This document shows, in pieces, positions 26,552 to 37,615 of a DNA stretch of 64,000 nt. Origin of the DNA: Glandiceps talaboti (lineage: Eukaryota > Hemichordata > Enteropneusta > Spengelidae); assembly GCF_964340395.1 (NCBI RefSeq), contig NC_135550.1:15790484-15854483 (forward strand). Direction: 5' to 3'. The notes beneath the pieces were generated by a model. That model had not been told where the DNA came from and did not search any database. It was given only the letters and a program-made list of their open reading frames with translations. Position 1 is the stretch's first letter; each line of letters opens with the position of its first letter. The position numbers were made by a program, and so were the translations under genes.

Positions 26552-26704
26552 ACATACACACACACACACACACACGCACATACATACATACATACATACA
26601 TACATACATACATACATACATGCACACATGCATACATACATACATACATACATACATACATACATACATACATACATACATACATACATACATACATACA
26701 TACA
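26552..26704. repeat. (CA)n-(CATA)n microsatellite
   Basis: CA repeats followed by two CATA arrays separated by a brief TGCACACATG interruption. Confidence 0.97.
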
Positions 26705-28812
26705 AATACGAACAAATAATCTTACCCTCCGCCCCTCCCTCAAAATCTCCCCTCTCTTCCTCATCCCAGTATCTTTTAAAAATCGCCAAGTCTTGAAGTC
26801 TAGCGAAAGTGAACCCACAAAGAGAAACACGCGTTTTCAAGTGCCGCCTGAAGTGTTGCTACATCCTTATTTAAGAGAAAATATATCAGAGTCTCCTTGT
26901 TATCACATGCTAAATTAGTTAACCGTTATTGAATAACAACATCTACATTATGTATCAGCACTAGATCCAACCTAGGGTTGATACCTGCATTCTTTTTGCA
27001 TAACCTTGACATAAATATCAAGGTTACTACTTCAAAATTCTGCAGTATATTTGTCCTGGTGATGCTACCTGAAATAGCGTCGTATGAGCACATATATATA
27101 ATGGCATTGACGGATGATAAACCCACTTTCAGATGAAAATTGAAACACGGATTTAACTTTAATGATTTCCTCAAAAGGCCCTTTGACAGGTCACACTGTG
27201 ATTATCGGCCATACAAAAAAAAATGCAACACAAAACACAGAATCGTTTTTATCATGTTAGCGTTTATCCTCTTCGTTGATTCTTCGCTGTAGATCGCGAA
27301 GTAGTCCCAATGTAGTATACTCGTTAACGCTAATGCATGGATGTAGAGCGTTTGTAAAGGACTTTTTAGCATATGTTTTGACATAAGTTGTAGTGGCTCA
27401 TTTGTTGCTATGACATAGCACTGACCTTGTTGACATTTTGCTGCGATAATCTGTACCGCTAAGGTAACGATTAACCTACATTAATATGTACGTTATGTGG
27501 AACAGGAGAAACAAAACAGAAAAAAAGCCATTGGCACCTTCATAATTACATGTGTTCTCGTACTGGAATTAAATTAGACCGATTTCAAAAAATGAAGATT
27601 TTATCTTGGTATTTTATAGGTAGTTAATTTTATAAGTTCAGATTCTCGACTGTCGCTTATTATGATTTTTAAAAAAGTTAGTCGTTCACGTTTGCATGAT
27701 CTAAAATCAGGTACTGTAATTATTAATAATTGTTTTAATATTTTAAATGTTTCCGGTCCGGATAAATATTTTACCAGAAAAACTAAAGTTTTAGACTCAA
27801 ACCCTTCCTCTTTATTGGTCAATATGACGTGTTTGCAATGCTATCCATTACGAAATCAAATATGCATGCTAAATAACCAAATATTATGAGAAATATCATG
27901 CTATTGGACATTTGACATTCGAGATTTTTAGTAGGTTTTATATCAATTAATAACAGTATTATAAATGTAGTTCCAGGGTGTAGCGACACTTGTGGATATC
28001 CGAATCCTATCAGAATCGGCATTTTTTTCAATTTGAAAATGTTTCCATAGAAACGTTTGATGTCTAGTAACCTGACAAGAATATTAAAATGAGTAAATGA
28101 CATTATAGGTATCAGAATGTCGTATATTAGGCAGTGTCGTACTGCGATACAAGCATATAGAGGCACAAGACAACTCTTTTATACAGACAGGCGGACAATG
28201 AAATCCAAAATTAAATCCACAACCACATGGTTAGTAATCCTAACCCTCTTTCAATGATGACGAATCCATATGTGCACACATTGAACGAAATATTTCATCA
28301 CATTTCAAAGCAGGTCACACAACATCCCCACGTAAATTTAACAATGAGGCTTTGTTTTCATAGAAAAATATCATATAAGTACATTTCGCCATGGTTTAAC
28401 TTTTCCCCTGCATTTTCACTGCTCGTTTGATGTGATATACTGTCTGTGTGTATCGGAACCTGCGTCAAACCCACGCACGAATCGTGTACTTTTATTTGTA
28501 TCCATGCCAACAAGCAGCGTTTTGTACGATGTAATATAATATCCTGCCTTTCGCTATACGGACTTAAAAACAAGAAACCATCTAAACTCTACAAGCAAAT
28601 TGGAGTACAAACACAATTTACGGCAAGGATGGAGGCCTTAGAAGTAAATATGTCCGTCCTTTTTTCGCAGCCCCTTCTCCCATGGAACGGTACACAAAGA
28701 TATGTGTGTGTTCCCCCCCAGGATGCATGTGTACAATACCTTTAACAATCAACTTCAAAATCCAAGTGACATATATTTACAAATTGACGCGGCCTTAATC
28801 GTGATTACGAGA

Positions 28813-28873
28813 GGTGGGGGGGGGGCATCATCACCGTTGGGGTTCCTTGTGGGAAGGGGATGGGGAGGAGTGT
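28813..28873 (+). other. G-rich stretch with G-quadruplex potential
   Basis: A run of ten G, then GGGG-N8-GGG-N2-GGGG-N2-GGGG. Loops are mostly short, one slightly over the usual 7 nt. Confidence 0.5.
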
Positions 28874-29409
28874 CCCCTCCCATCGTGAAATCTTTTACGA
28901 AAATAAGGACACATAGACAGCCATTCGGAAGCATAACATGTCATACATATCTGGACCTATTATATATTTTGGATTGTGACGAGACTCGCAAGGGGTTCTG
29001 CTTGAAGATGTATAACACCAAGGTCGCAAACACTAATGACCGACCGCGAATAGACCTTATCAAGTGGAGGTGTGTGGTAAAACATATCATACCAATCAAA
29101 TCACACATATCATGGCAATCAATATAATTATTCAATGAATCCAACTCTGCCGTAAGTTATGTGTGTTCCCTTGCTGGTTTTGACCCAAACCAAATATTGT
29201 AGAAAACTTTATAATATAGAGCCTCAATGTTGTCCTTTTGCCGATTAATCCAAGAACGTGATAACATTTCTGCTGCCTTGGGCTATATATTTAAAGAATA
29301 TCGCGTCAGTGAAAGTGCAGTGAACTACAAAACTGCTTGAGACCGGTTATTTGCGTAGGTCTATTTTTGTTAAACTACCTGGCAGGACTGCGAGCTACAT
29401 ATACACGTA

Positions 29410-29500
29410 TGCATGAATGCATGCATGCATACATACATACATACATACATACATACATACATACATACATACATACATACATACACATACATGCATACAT
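29410..29500. repeat. (CATA)n microsatellite with CATG variants
   Basis: TGCATGAATGCATGCATGC leads into a CATA array of about 15 units. Confidence 0.95.
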
Positions 29501-30329
29501 GGACACTTAACATTGGTTATTCGTGTATTCGATTTTAAGAAATATGTTGCGAATCTGCTGTGAGAGTAAGATCTTGAGTTACGCTAAATCCTTTTATTTT
29601 TCATCGCTTTTATCTTAAAGACTTATGGTTTATCTTGAATACACTGTCACGCCAGCATATAAAATGCTTTGCTATGCAATTCCCATTGATGTCTTTGTAT
29701 TTCGTGTATTTAGGCTTTATACCGTAATCTCCTTTCAATGTAAATGTCATGTGTTTACCATTAAGTGACAATCACTTGGGAGATAAAGGACATAAACGAT
29801 TAAGCCAGGCACAGGTCTGGAGATTACAGGAGAGGAGACATTAATCGACTCTAGATCTGGTCGTGTGTCTGGCTTGCTGCATTTCGGCATGATGTAACAC
29901 CTTGATCGAAATAACTTTACGTAGAGTGAAACATAATAAAGCTTAAAAGATCCAGTCAGTCTTTCCTCTTATGTAATAGCTCACCTAAAGGCCGACACAC
30001 ACAATGACAGAAAATTATAACAATGCGTATGTGTCTTATAAAATATACTGATGCAGACCTAGGATCATATTAAAGATTAAAGATGTTAATAATAGGTTCC
30101 ATTGATACATTAATATGTTTTTGAATTTTATATTACATTGTGAGAGGGCAGAGGTCACCGTCGTGTACACATGAATCAAATAAATATGTTGAAAACGTTT
30201 GTAATCTTAATTTATACTTGCCAGAGAATTGGTTCAGGGTTCAAGGTAAGATGCCATCACCACAGTGAAGATAATAGAGTAATGCAATCATCCAAACACA
30301 CAAAAAAAAACCAAAAAAAAAACCAAACA

Positions 30330-30478
30330 AACAAACACACACACAAACACACACAAAAACGTGCATGCATGCATGCACGCACGCACGCACACACACACAC
30401 ACACATACATACATACATACATACATACATACATACATACATACATACATACATACATACATACATACATACATACAT
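30330..30478. repeat. Compound (CAAA)/(CA)n/(GCAC)n/(CATA)n microsatellite
   Basis: A-rich CAAAC runs, CA repeats, TGCATGCATG/GCACGCAC, CA again, then about 18 CATA units. Confidence 0.97.
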
Positions 30479-30576
30479 GTAATTTTTTGTATCTTATTGT
30501 GACATGTAAATTCACTTTCTCGTAAGGTGATAAAATAAACCATTTTGATAGTGTAGCTTGAAATCATTTAGAATGG

Positions 30577-30590
30577 CCAGCAGAGGGCGC
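30577..30590 (+). promoter_or_regulatory. CTCF-type binding motif
   Basis: CCAGCAGAGGGCGC is an exact match to the bilaterian CTCF core consensus CCASYAGRKGGCRS, and the preceding ATGG also fits the extended motif. It lies in the intergenic region between globin genes B and C. I saw no second match of this quality in the window. Occupancy is unknown. Confidence 0.5.
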
Positions 30591-32906
30591 ATGTATTGGG
30601 AAAGAAATAACATATGCCAACAATTTGTAGTCTTTTTGTGCAATTGAGTTTCATATATTGATACAAATACAAAGAGGTCGTAAGTCGATCTTTTTATTCA
30701 CTTGCTCTCATTTAAGTGTCAGTTAACGACATTTGATACAAATACTCTTCCTGCATCAGCCTCTTGTAAATGCATTAGGTCACTCACTGGGTTTACTGTA
30801 ACAAATGAATCAAAGTGTTTTTTGTCTCATTATCAGTGCCATAAAAAACTCAATCCTCAAATTTGTGAGTTTTGTCAAAATATTACAAATTGTATATTTA
30901 CAAAAAATGTCAGTGAACGACCAACAAGTGCTAATGATATATTGAAATGTCTTAATCAACTTTAACAAGTAATTCAAGGCGATTCATAAAAAAGCAAAAC
31001 ATCTGTGCCTTTTTGAAGTAAAAACAACAAGAAAATAGTAATGTTAGATACGACCTCGTTAATTTATCGATCGAGTGGGTATGTAGTCGAGAAAACCTTT
31101 GTATAAAGTGGCCGTAATTCGAAAATAGCAGCCGATTAGTCCAGACAATATGTAGCATGTATAGAATGGGTAATGTAATCAGATCGAACATGCCATTTAA
31201 ATTAAACAAGTCATTAAGATAAATTGTCTTATTAATATATAGGAATGTTATATGTTGTTGATTTAAAGGAACATCACCTTTGTTTGAGTGAAATAATTAA
31301 CACTTTCATAGTTAACAATCATTTCAAAACTTTGTAATATACGAAAACATTTTTGTGTCTACAAGATCGGTCCTTAAAATACCTTAACGTTGCTGCGCCA
31401 TACTTCTAATGTAATACTGATCTTTTGTTTTTATCTGCAGTGGTATTGGTAACGTTTCAAGCTGAATTATCAGAAAGTTAATTGTCAATGTGAAAACATG
31501 ATATATAGGAAGATAATGTTTCACACGACGCAATTTGTATAACTGAATGTGAATCTGACGATAACGTCAGGTTATGCTAATGTTTAGTTACGAAACACGT
31601 TGAAACTATAATGTTGATGAAACTATTTCTCCCGAGTTTAGCTATCTCTCTAGGTTTGTATATGCCCATTGTAGACGTCAGACAAAGAGAAGCAAACAAC
31701 ATCAACGTATTGCTCACTAGTATCACGCCACCTACGTTGGTTTTATGTGGACAAAGATCACTTTACCAACTTGATTGTCGAAAAGGGCAGTAATTATCAC
31801 TTCAGCTACATGACGCAAACTGACAGCATAGCATGCGATGAATTAACTCAATGTAATATCATTGCACTGTTTCTATGTCGTTGACTATGGTAAAAAGTTC
31901 ATGTTGTAATGTTCCATTCATTTCCACCTAGTGATAATGAATTACGTATGCTTGACTTTCTGTAAACATACTTTGCGATGCTAACAAAAAATATTAATTA
32001 AGATATTCAGCTTGCTATCAACATATTCATAATCTCATCTGGCTACAAAGTTGACTTTTATGCGTGTCAACACAGTTACATATGCATTTTGTTGTAGTTG
32101 TTTTTGTTGACTTGTTTTTATGTGTTTGCTTGTTTACATGGCTGTTTTTTTTGTAAAAGTAACCGTAAACTTATGAATTTACTAGACCTGCCCAGGTCAC
32201 AATACAACTAACACATTCTCATGAACTATATGAAACTACACAGCATTTGATATTTCTGTACATTGTATTGGACACTCATGCCCAATATGTATATACCAGT
32301 CCTCCATATCTCTGCGTCACATTAAATAATCTTCATTTGCTAATCTTGTGCAAACATTGAAAATCGCCCGTTTCGGGAGGTATTTAGCTAACACCTGGTT
32401 TTCATAGGATTCTTCATACTTTTAATTCATTTCTTTGCAGGTTCAAATCACACCATGCTCATGGTAATATTTCAACTAATTTGTCACAAATAACATCACT
32501 ACACTGACGCAAGTTATTGTCATATTTTGATAGTATCCCCTTTATATCCGTTAAATATAGGCACTGAAGGAAATAGTTAACCTGAAACATTTTTTTTTCA
32601 TAAATAACAATTTTCAACTATATGACTTTTCCCTGATGAAGTTGATCGCACCGTCAAGTTATAAAACAGGCATTTGACAATTACTGCAAAAATTCAAGTT
32701 TCTCTATTAATGCTGGAATGAGCAGTGTGTTACTTCTCAAAAAATGTGCATCTTGCATAACACTTAAACAGTAACTCGACCGTCCTTTTCATGGATGGTG
32801 CTATTTTCGAGTTCATGGAGGAAAGGCAAGCTTCAGGTAATTATCCATTGGTGACGACAGCACAACGAAATAAGGCTAATGTTGTTGGTGTAGCCTATAG
32901 AGGACG

Positions 32907-33053
32907 CTAGGCTTCTTTCACAGGTTCTGACAGTCCTCGTTTCATCATAAACGCTATATATCTGAATAGTTGGGTCCAGGATTCTTCGATCTGTGGATTC
33001 CATGTATGTCTCAAGGTTGGTCTAATTGCTAATATGAATTGCTCACCGAAAAC
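32907..33053 (-). CDS. Globin X-like gene C, exon 3 (helices G-H)
   Basis: From acceptor TTCTAG the exon starts in phase 0 with VFGEQFILAIRPTL. It continues RHTWNPQIEESWTQLFRYIAF and ends MMKRGLSEPVKEA before TAG; 147 bp including the stop. It aligns without gaps to exon 3 of gene B as far as MK.G and then stops, so gene C lacks B's Ser-rich tail. Completing exons 1 and 2 gives a 504-bp coding sequence and a 167-aa protein, a normal single-domain globin length. Confidence 0.92.
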   Translation of the reverse strand, partial: VFGEQFILAIRPTLRHTWNPQIEESWTQLFRYIAFMMKRGLSEPVKEA

Positions 33054-34106
33054 CTAGAACATACAGAATATCACATATATATCAGTATAGTTATTTTTAA
33101 GTCATTTGACCACCTCTAGGTAGCGGTAATTAATCTACACATACTTCACAATTTTACACATTTATATTCAAGCTAGGGAGTTAGGGCTAGTGTCGGGTTA
33201 GAGATAGAAATATCGTTAAACTCCCTAGCATAACCCCCGATTTGTATCTCCTCTACAATGAATGGACACTGTTGTACAGGTGCCACAAATTTCTTTTCAT
33301 ATTAATCGACACAAAGCTATTAATCATCATTCGTGCGTGATCATCTGATAAAGAGAGATGTCAAAAAAACATTTAAAAGATAACTTCTTTGTCGCTGATT
33401 ACTTCGTACTGCTGTATTTACTCTAATTTATATCCATCTGTAATTTTAAAATCGTGTTTTGACATTATTATAAAAATATTTTGATCATGTTGATACTACA
33501 GAAACGAAGTAGGTTTAGGGATTAGATTAGGCTTAACGATATGTTACGCCTCGTACATAAAATGTTGTTATAATTCATATTAAACAAAATACAGACATTG
33601 ATGGAACAGGCATATAGCATGATACATTTAATCCCACCACGAGATAAATAAACATGGCTGCCACATATCCAAAGTAAGATGAAATGATTAGCAGACATAG
33701 AAAATGCATCATTTGATATTTTCACAATGTCATGGTTTTTTTTGTTTTTGTTTCTGTTAGTCACTACTAAGGGACCGGACAGAATTTACGGCAGGGGGGG
33801 GCCTAGGGAGAAATTGGGGGGGGGCATGAAAAAAATGGGAGGCTTGAAGGGGGGGGGACATGGAAATTCTCATGGTTTGAAAGGGGGGGGGCGAAATATT
33901 TTGTCATTGAAAAAAAATTAATATGTTAGAAAATTTAGCATTGCATGAGATAGCACTTGATATCGCCTTTAACATTGGATGTCTACACTTTCATTTATGT
34001 ATTAAAATGGAAGTTTACGTTTGTATGTACCTATTTAGTGAAGCATAAAAACACTACTCAAGATTAATTTGATACACCCTGAATTACTCTTATATACTCC
34101 AAGTTG

Positions 34107-34108
<2 letters not shown>

Positions 34109-34145
<37 letters not shown>
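34109..34145. repeat. (CA)n microsatellite
   Basis: About 18 CA units within the Harbinger-like element. Confidence 0.95.
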
Positions 34146-34147
<2 letters not shown>

Positions 34148-34255
34148 ATACACACATATGTATACATACACACATACATACATTTTAGCACTGTGGAAAC
34201 AGCTTCAGTGTGTAATTACCATCAAGGATACATATGTGTGTATATATATATAAAA

Positions 34256-34413
<158 letters not shown>

Positions 34414-34535
34414 TAACATACTAGCATAGGACCTGTAATTTATGTGATTAAAAAGTGACCTTTTGGTGAAAAATGTAAATACAAAAACGTCTGGCCAGAT
34501 TAATTTAGATAGGTGTTTTATTTCTTTCCTTTACA

Positions 34536-34814
34536 CTATTCTTGAGTTTCACTCTCAGACTCACTAGAGTCTGAAGATGTGAGGCAAGACTTGTCTTGCT
34601 TTCTATCTAAAGCCAGTGAAATTAAACTATTTCCCTCCTCAGCATCATCAAATGCATCTATCTGTACTTAAGCATTTAGATGTCTTCGTGGTGTTAAGTG
34701 TTTTTTCATCAGTGACTTTGCACTAACTTTGGTAGTTGCCTTCTGGCCGTATATACTCATCTGATCACTGTACAGTGTATTGAATACAATTCTGAATTTG
34801 CTGTCCCCATCATG
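34536..34814 (-). pseudogene. Decayed coding remnant inside the Harbinger-like element
   Basis: One frame stays open for about 93 codons apart from a single TAA (34668-34670). It reads KFRIVFNTLYSDQMSIYGQK, then KSLMKKHLTPRRHLNA, the stop, then IDAFDDAEEGNSLISLALDR, and ends in an acidic Ser-rich SSDSSESESETQE before TAG. Amino-acid composition and the acidic C-terminus look protein-like rather than random. I do not recognise the family; it could be the last exon of a transposon-encoded accessory protein or captured host sequence. Confidence 0.3.
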
Positions 34815-34962
34815 AAGTCACAAATGCCTGACACTATAGGTTTAAATATGTATGGTTTTGGAACTGAAAGCATATTGATTACATCTAAGTATTCCACAAC
34901 ATTCTGAATTTCTTTGCACTTTCATGAAGTCAAAAATGTCTTACATTTACATGTGTATTGGT

Positions 34963-36242
34963 AATGCATTTGGTGTAGGAAAGTGAAAGCTATATTTGTC
35001 AGACCTCAGTGTGCATAAAATCCTTAGTTTGCTAGCACTTCATTACATCACAAATGTCTGACATTAGATAGTTATTGTGTTATGAGTATAAATAGATATT
35101 TGAATACACTATGTAGGTGATGTGATGTCCTTAGATACTCCCCACAAATGTCCCCACTACAGTTTTTGACAAATCACGCATGTAAATGTGTGTTTACTCT
35201 GTGTCTGTGTTTCTGTGTATGTATCAGTGAATGACACACCACATCAAATGCCTTGGTATTAAGTGATGACTACTTATGGCGTCTAGTTGGGAAATAAACA
35301 AGATTATACCACATGTGTATGATTACATGTATGGTCAAAATGTTTTATTTTGTTTTGTTTTCTAAAAAACTTCCTCTACAACTACTAAGTTGTTTGGGCT
35401 GAAATAGTAACATAATAGTAGTACCAAAAGAAATATTACAGTTGTGCTACAGTAACAAACAAAATTTGTACTCTTTTTAGTTATTGTAGGGGGCAGGATA
35501 TTGTGCACTTTTTTTTTGGGGGGGGGGGGCATGACATTTTTATACTTTTGAAAGGGGGGGGGGGCTGTGAAATTTTGGTCACAGTGGATGGGGGCCAGGA
35601 AAAAATGCATTTGGTGTAGGAAAGTGAAAGCTATATTTGTCAGACCTCAGTGTGCATAAAATCCTTAGTTTGCTAGCACTTCATTACATCACAAATGTCT
35701 GACATTAGATAGTTATTGTGTTATGAGTATAAATAGATATTTGAATACACTATGTAGGTGATGTGATGTCCTTAGATACTCCCCACAAATGTCCCCACTA
35801 CAGTTTTTGACAAATCACGCATGTAAATGTGTGTTTACTCTGTGTCTGTGTTTCTGTGTATGTATCAGTGAATGACACACCACATCAAATGCCTTGGTAT
35901 TAAGTGATGACTACTTATGGCGTCTAGTTGGGAAATAAACAAGATTATACCACATGTGTATGATTACATGTATGGTCAAAATGTTTTATTTTGTTTTGTT
36001 TTCTAAAAAACTTCCTCTACAACTACTAAGTTGTTTGGGCTGAAATAGTAACATAATAGTAGTACCAAAAGAAATATTACAGTTGTGCTACAGTAACAAA
36101 CAAAATTTGTACTCTTTTTAGTTATTGTAGGGGGCAGGATATTGTGCACTTTTTTTTGGGGGGGGGGGCATGACATTTTTATACTTTTGAAAGGGGGGGG
36201 GGGCTGTGAAATTTTGGTCACAGTGGATGGGGGCCAGGAAAA
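34963..36242. repeat. 641-bp tandem duplication
   Basis: 34963-35603 and 35604-36242 are copies in direct orientation. They match base for base over the stretches I compared, apart from the length of G, T and A homopolymer runs. Both carry the G-run block CATGAC...GAAAGGGGGGG and the phrase GTGATGTCCTTAGATACTCC. The near-identity implies a very recent duplication or an assembly artefact. Confidence 0.9.
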
Positions 36243-36380
36243 AAACCAAGTCAGAGATAATTTCTCCCCAGGCCCCCCCCCCCCCTGCCGTAAATTCTGT
36301 CCGGTCCCTAAATCGTTGCGGAAGACATAAATAAAAACTACTAAGTTTCTGTGGTTGGTTACTTTTGAAATTGTACTTAC

Positions 36381-36606
36381 ATCAACAAGATTAATATCTG
36401 CTTTGTAGTTCCTGTGACGCCTACCTAGATCCAGTAACATATTATCAAAACGTTCGTTGTCATCAATGTAGGTGAGGAGTTTCTTGACCAAACTCATAAA
36501 TCTAAGTCCATGTTCTCGAAGTCTTTGCGACGTTTTAGGGTCATCGTTCTCTGCTGACTCTGTAAATCCGAAAAATGGTCTTGTCTCAGGGTGTGTGTCA
36601 AACATT
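36381..36606 (-). CDS. Globin X-like gene C, exon 2 (helices C-F)
   Basis: After acceptor TTTCAG the exon reads MFDTHPETRPFFGFTESA, then LREHGLRFMSLVKKLLTY, and ends LGRRHRNYKADINLVD before donor GTAAGT. CD1 Phe, distal His E7 and proximal His F8 are conserved. 226 bp, phase 2 in and phase 0 out. The open frame continues through the donor into the intron and the transposon (to 36003), but the consensus splice site and the paralogues show that the exon ends at 36381. Its upstream partner is exon 1 at 51610-51740, the orphan exon at 63507-63637, or both. Confidence 0.93.
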
Positions 36607-37293
36607 CTGAAAGATAAAGGGGGACAGAACAATGTGTCAATGGGCAACTGATTACGCCATTAATAATGTTGCATCATGGTAGTGTAATTTTCATTCCGTG
36701 AATTGATCATTGTTGTAAAATCTGTGACATTGAATGTCTGTAACCACAAATACTCTCTTCTGTATGAGACTGACACTTGTAATTAATGAAATACTGAAAA
36801 TGTGCCGGTGATATATTGTACCTGGGCGATATATCTCCGATATTCGTGAGTGGCCATATGGACGAGGATTGGGCATTTATTTTGGATTTGCAATTCATAA
36901 AAGCATTTTATCATGGCATTCTAATTGAAAAATAAATGTGAAACAACATCTGTTTAAGTTTGTGTTTGTAAATCAATACATTGCAAAAAGCTATCACATG
37001 TGTAAAAGAAAGGTTTTATATTGTAGTACGTACATTATCAAACATTTTACACATGTCATCAATCGTTTGCTATTTATCGCGTTAAAAACAAATTATTGGC
37101 ATTTAGTCGTTTCACATTTGATTTTACAAGTAGATCTTTCAAGTAGGACGGCATGATAAAATTGTTTTACAATTAAAAATCTAAAATAAATACCCGCGCC
37201 GCACTGTATATCCGCACTGTTGAAAGTACGATTATGAATAGAAGGCATTATAATATACCTAGTGATAATGCTGTGCCATGATTCGCTGGAATC

Positions 37294-37415
37294 AGTCACG
37301 TGGGAAATAGTTCTATCAACTTTTACATGGTCACGTGACCACCACGCGTTCACAGCAGGTCAAAATGGCAGCTTCTGACGATGTCGTCTGCCACCCCGAG
37401 TTCACAGCATGAGGT
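37294..37415. promoter_or_regulatory. E-box cluster with local duplication, possible regulatory element
   Basis: TCACGTGGG (about 37297) and the palindrome GGTCACGTGACC (about 37329) lie beside two copies of CCACC.CG.GTTCACAGCA about 50 bp apart, with AAAATGGCAGC between them (a YY1-like ATGGC). CACGTG/ATGGC combinations are common in metazoan promoters. Located about 0.7 kb upstream of exon 2 of gene C. No transcript evidence. Confidence 0.3.
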
Positions 37416-37425
37416 ATATTATAAA

Positions 37426-37615
37426 ACACATATTGCCTGGCCTATATTCGGGCTATAGCATCCGTTCATTACCCCCTCGTGACTGTGAATTACCAGAATC
37501 ATATGCTAATTCCCTCGGCCTTTGGCCTCGGGAAATAGCATGTGATTCTGGTAACTCACAGTCCCTCGGGTGTAATAAACGGGTGCTATAGCCCTCATGG
37601 CCAGGCAATATGTGT
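37426..37615. mobile_element. Near-perfect 190-bp palindromic (fold-back) element
   Basis: It starts ACACATATTGCCTGGCC and ends with the exact inverse. The arms (for example CTATAGCA and TTACCAGAATCA with their inverted partners) pair along most of their length, with a tight loop around CCCTCGGCCTTTGGCCTCGG at the centre. Open frames on the two strands encode the same Glu/Ser/Leu-rich peptide because of the palindrome, so they are not genes. ATTAT occurs just outside both ends, which may be a remnant target duplication. Confidence 0.75.

Larger units (their letters stand above)
22655..32906. other. Intergenic region between globin genes B and C
   Basis: About 10.3 kb. It holds GT, CA, CATA and compound microsatellites (25.1, 26.6, 29.4 and 30.4 kb), a G-rich stretch (28813-28873) and a CTCF-type motif (30577-30590). 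Open frames here of up to 141 codons show no domain or codon pattern I recognise, and none continues into a convincing spliced gene. Confidence 0.55.

Noticed and set aside
26528-26918. 100-128-codon frames of Thr-His-Ile or Met-Tyr-Val-Cys repeats
   Set aside because: Translations of CA and CATA arrays; the same holds for 30171-30567, 24762-25368 and 50027-50417.
28702-29127. 141-codon plus-strand gene
   Set aside because: Passes through a G-rich low-complexity tract; no domain, no splice context and no codon pattern suggesting selection.
36003-36647. A single 214-aa protein
   Set aside because: Only 36381-36606 is globin exon; the remainder is intron and transposon read in the same frame past a consensus donor.
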